Source of the DNA: JACCTU01 sp963700495
GTDB taxonomy: Bacteria > Actinomycetota > Thermoleophilia > Gaiellales > Gaiellaceae
DNA length: 64,000 nt
NCBI GenBank assembly: GCA_963700495.1
Contig: CAVOXT010000006.1
Span: forward strand, 310,001 to 374,000
Reading direction: 5' to 3'
Under the pieces are notes generated by a model. The model was not told the origin of the DNA and did no database searches. It was given only the letters and a program-made list of their open reading frames with translations. This document shows positions 25,443-32,474 of the stretch, one piece after another. A program made the translations under genes and the position numbers. Position 1 is the first letter of the stretch. Each line of letters begins with the position of its first letter.

Positions 25443-27527
25443 CTACGACTCCGCCGAGACGAGCTCCGTGGCGATCCCTTGCGGGACGTCCTCGTATCGG
25501 TCGAACTGCATCGTGAACGTTGCCCGTCCCTGCGTCATCGAGCGCAGGTCGGTGGCATACCCGAACATCTCCGCGAGCGGCACCTTCGCCCGGATCGCCT
25601 GGGCGTTGCCGCGCGGCTCGAGGTGCTCCACCCGGCCGCGGCGGGAGTTCAGGTTGCCCATCACGTCGCCGAGGTACTCCTCGGGGGTCACGATCTCCAC
25701 GGCCATGACCGGTTCGAGCAGCTTCGGCTTCGCGCGCTTCATCGCCTCCTTGACGGCCATCGAGCCGGCGATCTTGAACGCCATCTCGCTCGAGTCGACG
25801 TCGTGGTACGACCCGTCGATCAGCTCCACGCGGATGTCGACGACGGGGTAGCCCGCGAGGACGCCCGACTCCATCGCTTCCTGGATGCCGAGGTCGATCG
25901 ACGGGATGTACTCCTTCGGGACCTTGCCGCCGACGATCTTGTCGACGAACTCGTAGCCCTCGCCCTGCGTGGGCTCGAGGTTGATCACCGCGTGGCCGTA
26001 CTGGCCGCGGCCGCCCGTCTGGCGGACGAACCTGCCCTCCACCTTCTGGACCGCTTTCGAGACCGTCTCGCGGTAGGCGACCTGAGGCCGGCCGACGTTC
26101 GCGTCGACGTTGAACTCGCGCATCAGGCGGTCGACGATGATCTCGAGGTGCAGCTCGCCCATCCCTGCGATGAGCGTCTGCCCGGTCTCGTCGTCGGTGC
26201 GCACGCGGAAGGTCGGGTCCTCCTCTGCCAGCCGCTGGAGACCTTGCCCCAGCTTGTCCTGGTCGCTCTTGGTCTTGGGCTCGATCGCGACGGAGATGAC
26301 CGGATCGGGGAACTCCATGGACTCGAGACGGATCGGCGCCGTCTCGACGGCGAGCGTGTCACCGGTGGTCGTGTTCTTCACGCCCACGAGTGCCGCGATC
26401 TCGCCGGCGCAGATGTCCTCGCGCTCTTCGCGGTGGTTCGCGTGCATCTGGAGGATCCGCGAGACCCGCTCCGTCTTGCCCGTCGTGGTGTTGAGAAGCC
26501 GGTCGCCGGTCTTGGCGCGGCCGGAGTACACGCGGATGTACGTCAGCTTGCCGACGTACGGGTCGGACATGACCTTGAACGCGAGCGCGGCGAACGGCTC
26601 GTCCATCGCGGCGCGGCGCGAGAGCTCGTGATCCGTGCGCGGGTCGACGCCGTGGATCGGCGGGACGTCGAGCGGGCTCGGCAGGTAGTCGAGCACGGCG
26701 TCGAGCAACGGCTGGATCCCCTTGTTCTTGAAGGCCGAGCCGAGCAGCACGGGTGTGACCGAGTTGTCGAGCGTCGCGGCCCGAAGCGCGCGCTTCAGCA
26801 TCTCCGGGGTGACCGAGTCCTCGTCGGAGAGGTACGTCTCCATCAGCTCGTCGTCGTGGTCGGCGACCGCGTCGATCAGCTGATGGTGGTACTCGTGGGC
26901 CTGCTCGACGAGCTCGGCCGGGATCTCGCCGATCTCCATCTTCGTGCCGAGGTCGTCGAAGTGCGTGATCGCCCGCATCTCGACGAGGTCGACGACACCG
27001 CGGTGGTGCTCCTCCTGGCCGATCGGCAGCTGGACGGGAACCGGCGTTGCGCCGAGCCGGTCGATCATCGACTGCACGGCGCCGAAGAAGTCCGCGCCGG
27101 TGCGGTCCATCTTGTTGATGAACGCGATCCGCGGGACCTTGTAGTGGTCGGCCTGCCGCCAGACCGTCTCGGACTGCGGCTCGACGCCTGCGACCGAGTC
27201 GAAGACAGCGACCGCGCCGTCGAGGACGCGCAGGCTCCGCTCCACCTCGACCGTGAAGTCCACGTGCCCGGGCGTATCGATAATGTTGATGCGATGGTCA
27301 CGCCAGAGCGCGGTCGTCGCCGCGGACGTGATCGTGATCCCGCGCTCCTGCTCCTGCGCCATCCAGTCCATCGTCGCGGCGCCCTCGTGAACCTCGCCCA
27401 TCTTGTGGGTGCGGCCCGTGTAGTAGAGGATCCGCTCGGTCGTCGTGGTCTTGCCCGCATCGATGTGGGCCATGATCCCGATGTTCCGAACGCGGTCGAG
27501 CGCGATCGCCTGTTGCGCTACTGCCAA
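25443..27527 (-). CDS. fusA: Elongation factor G
   Basis: Translocation GTPase, 694 residues and five domains. G-motifs are AHIDAGKTTTTERIL, DTPGHVDFTVEVERSLRVLDGAV and NKMDRTGADF. Domain IV starts near VEGRFVRQTGGRGQYGHAV, whose tip mimics a tRNA anticodon arm. I chose TTG 27527 (SLAVAQQAIALDRVRNIGIM-type start), with AAGGAAG ten bases upstream. The longer frame into rpsG is not EF-G-like. The str-operon order rpsL-rpsG-fusA-tuf is standard. Confidence 0.97.
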   Translation of the reverse strand: MAVAQQAIALDRVRNIGIMAHIDAGKTTTTERILYYTGRTHKMGEVHEGAATMDWMAQEQERGITITSAATTALWRDHRINIIDTPGHVDFTVEVERSLRVLDGAVAVFDSVAGVEPQSETVWRQADHYKVPRIAFINKMDRTGADFFGAVQSMIDRLGATPVPVQLPIGQEEHHRGVVDLVEMRAITHFDDLGTKMEIGEIPAELVEQAHEYHHQLIDAVADHDDELMETYLSDEDSVTPEMLKRALRAATLDNSVTPVLLGSAFKNKGIQPLLDAVLDYLPSPLDVPPIHGVDPRTDHELSRRAAMDEPFAALAFKVMSDPYVGKLTYIRVYSGRAKTGDRLLNTTTGKTERVSRILQMHANHREEREDICAGEIAALVGVKNTTTGDTLAVETAPIRLESMEFPDPVISVAIEPKTKSDQDKLGQGLQRLAEEDPTFRVRTDDETGQTLIAGMGELHLEIIVDRLMREFNVDANVGRPQVAYRETVSKAVQKVEGRFVRQTGGRGQYGHAVINLEPTQGEGYEFVDKIVGGKVPKEYIPSIDLGIQEAMESGVLAGYPVVDIRVELIDGSYHDVDSSEMAFKIAGSMAVKEAMKRAKPKLLEPVMAVEIVTPEEYLGDVMGNLNSRRGRVEHLEPRGNAQAIRAKVPLAEMFGYATDLRSMTQGRATFTMQFDRYEDVPQGIATELVSAES

Positions 27528-27546
27528 GGAGACCCGTCTTCCTTCC

Positions 27547-28017
27547 CTACCAGCGGTAGTGCGCGAAGGCCTTGTTCGCCTGCGCCATCCGGTAGATGTC
27601 GTCCTTCTTCTTGTACGCGCCACCCTGCTGGTTGAGGGCGTCGAGAATCTCGCCGACGAGCTTCGCCTGCATACCCTTCTCGCGCCGGTCGCGCGCGAAC
27701 TGCACGATCCACCGAACGGCAAGCGTGCGCGCGCGGCGCTGCGGCACCTCGACGGGAACCTGGTAGTTCGCGCCGCCGACTCGGCGAGAGCGAACCTCGA
27801 GCACAGGCGTGACGGTCTTGACGGCCTGCTCGAGCACCTCGACCGGCGGCCGGCCGGTCTTCTCGCCGACCTCCGTCAAGGCGTCGTAGACGAGCTGCTC
27901 TGCGATCGACTTCTTGCCGTCGAGCATCACCTTGTTGATCATCTGCGTGACCAGAGGGCTCTCGTAGACGGCGTCCGCCTCGATCGGACGGACCTGGACT
28001 TCGGCTCGCCTCGGCAT
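27547..28017 (-). CDS. rpsG: 30S ribosomal protein S7
   Basis: Nucleates assembly of the 30S head and touches the E-site tRNA; in E. coli it represses the str operon. It is 156 residues: PRRAEVQVRPIEADAVYESPL at the start, LEQAVKTVTPVLEVRSRRVGGANYQVPVEV-type core, and the end AQANKAFAHYRW. ATG 28017 lies 3 bp after the rpsL stop. There is no long rpsL-rpsG spacer like the one E. coli S7 binds. Confidence 0.97.
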   Translation of the reverse strand: MPRRAEVQVRPIEADAVYESPLVTQMINKVMLDGKKSIAEQLVYDALTEVGEKTGRPPVEVLEQAVKTVTPVLEVRSRRVGGANYQVPVEVPQRRARTLAVRWIVQFARDRREKGMQAKLVGEILDALNQQGGAYKKKDDIYRMAQANKAFAHYRW

Positions 28018-28020
28018 GGC

Positions 28021-28392
28021 CTACGAGCCCTTCTTCGCGCCGTACTTCGAGCGCGCCTGCTTGCGGTCCGGCACGCCCGACGTGTCCAGCGCGGCCCGGA
28101 TCACCTTGTAGCGGAAACCCGGGAGGTCCTTCACACGGCCGCCGCGGATCAGGACGACCGAATGCTCCTGCAGGTTGTGTCCCTCGCCCGGGATGTACGC
28201 GCCGACCTCCATCTGGTTCGTCAGACGGACGCGCGCGACCTTCCGAAGGGCCGAGTTCGGCTTCTTCGGCGTGGTCGTGTAGACGCGCGTGCAGACCCCC
28301 CGCTTCTGAGGGGCGCCGCGGAGCGCCGGCGTCTTGGTCTTCGCCTTGGGCGTCGTGCGCGGCTTGCGAATCAGCTGGTTAACGGTAGGCAT
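28021..28392 (-). CDS. rpsL: 30S ribosomal protein S12
   Basis: Decoding-centre protein and streptomycin target. It is 123 residues: PTVNQLIRKPRTTPKAKTK at the start, the loop TTTPKKPNSALRKVARVRL with the two lysines at positions 42-43, and LIRGGRVKDLPGFRYKVI with Lys 88. All are the sensitive-type residues. The aspartate in RVKDLP (methylthiolation site) is present. ATG 28392 is the natural start. It is the first gene of the 20-kb cluster, behind a 75-nt leader. Confidence 0.98.
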   Translation of the reverse strand: MPTVNQLIRKPRTTPKAKTKTPALRGAPQKRGVCTRVYTTTPKKPNSALRKVARVRLTNQMEVGAYIPGEGHNLQEHSVVLIRGGRVKDLPGFRYKVIRAALDTSGVPDRKQARSKYGAKKGS

Positions 28393-28438
28393 GCGGTTTC
28401 GATAGTCCTGGTCGCGGGTGTCCTGACACACAGAAGGC

Positions 28439-28460
28439 TGGCAGGGGTCGAGCCCCGCCA
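28439..28460 (-). promoter_or_regulatory. Leader hairpin upstream of rpsL
   Basis: Near the predicted 5' end of the rpsL transcript, TGGC plus GGGG pair with CCCC plus GCCA (one bulged base, loop of five) to form a strong GC stem. It may be an attenuator or a 5' stabilising stem. It is not followed by a T-run and does not cover the rpsL start. Confidence 0.4.
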
Positions 28461-28472
28461 ACCGCGACGGCC

Positions 28473-28502
28473 ATGGTACCGAACGCTCGTAACACGCGTC
28501 AA
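28473..28502 (-). promoter_or_regulatory. Candidate promoter of the str-S10-spc-alpha cluster
   Basis: On the minus strand, TTGACG (28502-28497) is followed after 18 bases by TACCAT (28478-28473), a good vegetative -35/-10 pair. Transcription would start near 28466, giving a leader of about 75 nt to the rpsL ATG. It lies in the 274-bp gap between rpsL and the divergent diguanylate cyclase gene, where a strong rRNA-protein promoter is expected. Confidence 0.6.
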
Positions 28503-28666
28503 ACGGCGCAAAGCCGCGTCCGAAGCCGATCTGCTCTTCCGTTCGGGCCGGACCATGTGCGTGCTCGCTTCGGCGCGTTTCCTCATTTCAAAGCATTGAA
28601 AGCTGCCCCGGACGCAACTACGGTGAGTCCGCCCTGCCCCCCGGGCAGGCTGGCGTCCCATCCTTG

Positions 28667-29800
28667 ATGATTCTTCTGCTCGCCCTTGCTTTGGCTCTGG
28701 TCCTCGTCGCGGTTGTCGCCGTGACCGTGGTCCTGCGCCGTTCGTCGAAGAAGGCGGACAGGCGCGTCTCCGAGCTCGTCGAGACGCTCAACTCCCGGAT
28801 CGACGAGCTCGCCCGGGAGCTCACGAGTGCCCGCGTGCACGCCGAGGAGGAGCTGCGGCGAAGCCGTGTCCTCGGCGACCTCGGCGGCACGATCGACCTG
28901 GAAGATGTCTTGAGCCGGACACTCGAGGCAGCGACGCAGGCGGCCGGCGCCGACGCGGGCCTCGTCTGGCTCACGACCTCGGAGGGGCCGCCGATGGTGG
29001 CGACGCTCGGACTCTCCCAGGAGGAGGCGGAGAACCAGGCGATCGCAGGCCCGCCCAACGGACGGCGCGCACGCGCGATCGGGCTCTCGTACCGCTACAG
29101 CGCCGAGGAGCTGGAGCAGGACGGCGACCTGATCCGGTCAGGCCTGGCCGTCCCGATCGACGGCGGCGGCACGATCAAGGGCTACCTCGCCGTCTTCTCC
29201 CGGGGTGAGCTCGACCTCGGCGACTCGGCCGTCGACGAGCTCGAGCAGCTGGCGGGACGCGCCGGACCGGCGATCGAGAACGCCCAGCGCTTCCGCGAGG
29301 CGAAGCAGCTGGCCGACCTCGACGCGCTGACGGGCCTCCACAACCGCCGGTACTTCCACGAGACGCTGGCCCGCGAGGTCGCACGCGCGCACCGCTACAC
29401 CCGCGACCTCGCGCTGATCATCTTCGACATCGACGACTTCAAGGCGATCAACGACCAGATCGGCCACCTCGCCGGCGACGGTGTCCTTGCGGACGCCGCG
29501 TCGCGCGTGCGGGACATGGTGCGCTCGGCCGACATCGCCTGCCGCGTCGGAGGGGACGAGTTCGGGGTCGTGCTGCCGGAGGCATCCGCGTCTGACGCGG
29601 ACCAGCTGTACCGGCGCATCCAGCACACCGTTTCCGGTCACCAGATCGCCCAGGTCGGCCGCATCGTCTTCTCCGCCGGTGTCGCGGAGCTCCGCCCCGA
29701 CGACGACGCGGTCTCGTTCTTCCAGCGTGCAGACGACGCGCTCTATCGGGCGAAGGAAGCCGGCAAGGGCCAGATCGTCGGCGCCGCGAACGCCGGCTAG
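28667..29800 (+). CDS. Membrane-anchored GAF-GGDEF diguanylate cyclase
   Basis: Makes cyclic di-GMP from two GTP. Layout: one membrane helix (residues 2-23), a coiled coil (to about 65), a GAF sensory domain (about 70-205) and a C-terminal GGDEF domain (about 215-370) with the intact active site RVGGDEFGVVLPEA. The product-inhibition I-site RxxD is present (RSADIAC, spaced correctly). Catalytic segment DIDDFKAINDQIGHLAGD is complete. There is no EAL domain. ATG 28667 is preferred over the adjoining TTG 28664; no clear Shine-Dalgarno is seen. It is divergent from rpsL. Cyclic di-GMP often controls type IV pili, which are encoded further along the window. Confidence 0.93.
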   Translation: MILLLALALALVLVAVVAVTVVLRRSSKKADRRVSELVETLNSRIDELARELTSARVHAEEELRRSRVLGDLGGTIDLEDVLSRTLEAATQAAGADAGLVWLTTSEGPPMVATLGLSQEEAENQAIAGPPNGRRARAIGLSYRYSAEELEQDGDLIRSGLAVPIDGGGTIKGYLAVFSRGELDLGDSAVDELEQLAGRAGPAIENAQRFREAKQLADLDALTGLHNRRYFHETLAREVARAHRYTRDLALIIFDIDDFKAINDQIGHLAGDGVLADAASRVRDMVRSADIACRVGGDEFGVVLPEASASDADQLYRRIQHTVSGHQIAQVGRIVFSAGVAELRPDDDAVSFFQRADDALYRAKEAGKGQIVGAANAG

Positions 29801-29802
29801 CG

Positions 29803-30759
29803 CTACCTCTCGCGGCTGCAGATGCGGTCGGCCGCCATCACGCGGTCGAAGGCCGCATTCACCTGCGCCTCGGCGGCGACGTGCGCGACGTTCGTGCCGT
29901 TGAAGGGCGGCAGCCCTGCACCTTCCCAGGAGAGCACGGGCGTGACGCCCGGGCCCATGACGCTGACCCGGTAGCGCTCACCGGGCGCCGCGGGCCGCCG
30001 ATCCTGGTTCGGATAGCCGGGGAACGAGCTCTGCGGGACGAAGCTGTGGCAGAACGTGCCGGTGCGCTGGTGCGTGAGGATGCCCGACTCGCGCCGCCAC
30101 CCAGATCCGTAGACGGAGTTGAAGGTGTCGATGTAGACGTTCCGGCTGTACCGGTCGCGCGGGTTCCCCTCACGTGAGCTGGAGAAGCCGAAGACCGGCT
30201 GTCCGAGGTAGGAGAGCTTTCCGAACACGCCCTGGAATTGGAGTCCGTACGTCCAGTTGACGTAGACCTCGAGGACCGGCAGCGGGCCGCTCCAGTGCGA
30301 GACGTGGAGCTCGTAGTCGTCCTGGATCGGGAGCCACGGCTCGAAGCCGAGCAGCGGCAGCCTGCGCTGCCAGGTCTGGAGCGCCCAGTAGGAGCCGTCC
30401 GGGGCCTTGCACGCTGCGACCCGATACGCGAGCGTAGGCCCGTCGTACCGGCGACACGCGTTCGGGAAGTGCCGCCAGATCGCCTTCTTGACACTCGCGA
30501 TCCCGCCGGTGAAGTCCTTCTTGAACTTGACCTGGTTCACCGACTCGCTCGGGGCATTGGCGTTGATCGCGCCCCACACGAGGACGTGGCGGCGCAGACC
30601 CTGTTCGGTCGTGTAGTCGACGAGCGCCCGCCCTTTCTTGTCCACCTTGAGCGTCGTATTGCGCAGGTTCATGTCCGCGAACTGCTCGCTCGCCGCCGCC
30701 GGGGAGGCGAGCGCGAGGACGATGACCGCAAAAGCCGGGAGCACGCAGAAAAGGCGCAT
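29803..30759 (-). CDS. Secreted protein of unknown function
   Basis: A 318-residue exported protein. ATG 30759 gives a clean signal peptide (MRLFCVLPAFAVIVLALASPAAAS, cleavage after AAA-S); upstream in-frame codons add a charged stretch. The mature part is rich in Trp, Tyr and Phe with paired cysteines (ACRRYDG and AACKAPDG; FCHSFVP and RICSRER), suggesting a disulphide-stabilised beta fold. Repeated phrases such as GSYWALQTWQRRLPLLGFEPW are conserved-looking but match no family I know. It converges on the diguanylate cyclase gene, with 2 bp between the stops. Function unknown. Confidence 0.7.
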   Translation of the reverse strand: MRLFCVLPAFAVIVLALASPAAASEQFADMNLRNTTLKVDKKGRALVDYTTEQGLRRHVLVWGAINANAPSESVNQVKFKKDFTGGIASVKKAIWRHFPNACRRYDGPTLAYRVAACKAPDGSYWALQTWQRRLPLLGFEPWLPIQDDYELHVSHWSGPLPVLEVYVNWTYGLQFQGVFGKLSYLGQPVFGFSSSREGNPRDRYSRNVYIDTFNSVYGSGWRRESGILTHQRTGTFCHSFVPQSSFPGYPNQDRRPAAPGERYRVSVMGPGVTPVLSWEGAGLPPFNGTNVAHVAAEAQVNAAFDRVMAADRICSRER

Positions 30760-30860
30760 CACCTCTCTATCGGCGCCGGATCGTGACCTCTTGATCACCC
30801 CGATTTCACTGAACGGTCACACGCCGGTATCCTCATGACGGACCGAGGGAGGGAAGCAGG

Positions 30861-31022
30861 ATGATCGATCCGACGCTGGCATACATCGATGCGGGAACCG
30901 GGAGCCTCCTTCTTCAGGGGATCGCCGGGGGCGTTGCCGCCGTGGCTGTCACGGCGAGGCTCTACTGGCGTCGGCTGAAGGCTGTCTTCCGGCGGCCCGA
31001 AGAAGAGACGACATCGAGCTGA
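30861..31022 (+). CDS. Tiny membrane protein of the YIDPGTGS type
   Basis: A 53-residue open frame starting at ATG 30861, with GGGAGGGAAG upstream. It reads MIDPTLAYIDAGTGSLLLQ, then a hydrophobic helix (GIAGGVAAVAVTARLYW) and a basic/acidic tail (RRLKAVFRRPEEE). Small proteins with a YIDxGTGS start are found in many phyla, usually beside envelope or polysaccharide genes; their role is not known to me. It lies 17 bp ahead of the methyltransferase gene on the same strand, so it probably opens this operon. Its size makes it easy to miss in automatic annotation. Confidence 0.75.
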   Translation: MIDPTLAYIDAGTGSLLLQGIAGGVAAVAVTARLYWRRLKAVFRRPEEETTSS

Positions 31023-31039
31023 CCGGCGCGCGCGGTCGG

Positions 31040-32458
31040 ATGGACGAACGCGCGCCGGCGATCGCCCGTCCTGAACCGGGATCGTTCCGCGATCCCGACA
31101 GCCGCGTCGTGTGGGCCGACGGACGCGTCTTCAGGCTCCTCTCCGAAAGCGGCCTGACCGACTGGCGCGCGTTCTCGGCGTCGCCGCTCTTCGCCGAGCT
31201 CCTCGAGGAGGGGAAGCTCGTGGACACGCACGAGTCCGAGGACGTGCCCTTCGATCCGGGCGCGCTCGACGGCCCGGTCGGGGGGATCCTCGAGCACGAA
31301 GTCGTTCCCTTCGTCTCGTATCCCTACGAGTGGACGTTCGGGATGCTCCGCGACGCTGCGCTCCTCCAGCTCGAGCTGGTGCGACGCTCCATCGAGGTTG
31401 GGCTGATGCTGAAGGACGCTTCGCCCTACAACGTGCAGTTCCGCGGCGCCCGGCCCGTGTTCGTCGACGTCGGCTCGTTCGAGCCGCTGCGCGAGGGGGA
31501 GCCCTGGGCCGGGTACCGGCAGTTCTGCATGCTCTTCCTCTATCCGCTCCTGCTCCAGGCCTGGAAGGACGTGCCGTTCCAGGCGCGGCTGCGCGGCTCG
31601 ATCGAAGGGATCACGCCCGCCGAGTGCCGCAACCTCCTCTCGATGCGCGACGTCTTCCGCAGAGGAGCACTGACCGACGTCTTCCTCCATGCCCGGCTCG
31701 AACGCCGCTACGCCTCGAGCACGCGCGACCTGAAGACCGAGCTTCGGTCTGCCGGCTTCCGCAAGGAGCTGATCGTCGCGAACGTGAGCCGGCTCGAGCG
31801 GTTCGTTCGCCGGCTGCGTCCGCCGCAGTCCGGCTCGGCGTGGTCGGAGTACGGCGCGACGACGAGCTACTCCGAGGAGGACGCCGCCCGGAAGCGCCGG
31901 TTCGTCGCGGCGGGGGTCGCCGCCGAGTCTCCCCGGCTCGTCTGGGACGTGGGCGCGAACGACGGCCGGCACTCGCGTGACGCGGCGGAGAGCGCGCAGT
32001 ACGTCGTCGCGATGGATGCGGACGCCGTTGTCGTCGACCGCCTCTACGAGGAGCTCGCGGCTGACCGAACGGCGGACATCCTCCCCCTGGTCGTCAACGT
32101 CGTCGACCCCTCGCCGGGGCTCGGCTGGCGCGGGCTCGAGCGGCATTCGCTCCCCGAGCGCGGCCGCCCCGACCTCGCGATCGCGCTCGCGCTCATCCAC
32201 CACGTCTCGATCGCGGGCAACGTACCGATCTCGTCGTTCGTCGACTGGCTGCGCGACCTGGGCGGCTCGGTCGTGGTCGAGTTCCCGACGCCGGACGACC
32301 CGATGGTGAAGCGGCTCCTCGCGCGCAAGCGGCCGAACGACCACCCGGACTACCGCCGAGACTGGTTCGAGCGCTGCCTCGCAGAGCGCTTCGACGTGGT
32401 CGAGTCGACCGAGCTCGGCTCGGGGAGTCGGGTGCTGTATCACGCTCAGCCCAGGTGA
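31040..32458 (+). CDS. Kinase-like/SAM-methyltransferase fusion protein
   Basis: A 472-residue two-part protein. Residues 1-250 look like a small kinase fold: KDASPYNVQF resembles a catalytic loop (Asp...Asn) and VFVDVGSFEPL the metal-binding Asp-x-Gly. Residues 280-470 form a class I S-adenosylmethionine methyltransferase with motif I LVWDVGANDGRHS, motif II VVAMDADAVVVDRLYEEL and post-I DLAIALALIHH. The acceptor is unknown. It sits between the tiny membrane protein and the sulfatase-like protein, suggesting modification of a surface glycan or phospholipid. The kinase-like assignment is by motif resemblance only. Confidence 0.78.
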   Translation: MDERAPAIARPEPGSFRDPDSRVVWADGRVFRLLSESGLTDWRAFSASPLFAELLEEGKLVDTHESEDVPFDPGALDGPVGGILEHEVVPFVSYPYEWTFGMLRDAALLQLELVRRSIEVGLMLKDASPYNVQFRGARPVFVDVGSFEPLREGEPWAGYRQFCMLFLYPLLLQAWKDVPFQARLRGSIEGITPAECRNLLSMRDVFRRGALTDVFLHARLERRYASSTRDLKTELRSAGFRKELIVANVSRLERFVRRLRPPQSGSAWSEYGATTSYSEEDAARKRRFVAAGVAAESPRLVWDVGANDGRHSRDAAESAQYVVAMDADAVVVDRLYEELAADRTADILPLVVNVVDPSPGLGWRGLERHSLPERGRPDLAIALALIHHVSIAGNVPISSFVDWLRDLGGSVVVEFPTPDDPMVKRLLARKRPNDHPDYRRDWFERCLAERFDVVESTELGSGSRVLYHAQPR

Positions 32459-32474
32459 GGGACCGGCCGCCGAG

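Noticed and set aside
28633..28649. CCTGCCC-CCC-GGGCAGG palindrome as a terminator
   Set aside because: It lies upstream of the diguanylate cyclase start and no T-run follows on either strand; it may be an operator, but there is no further support.
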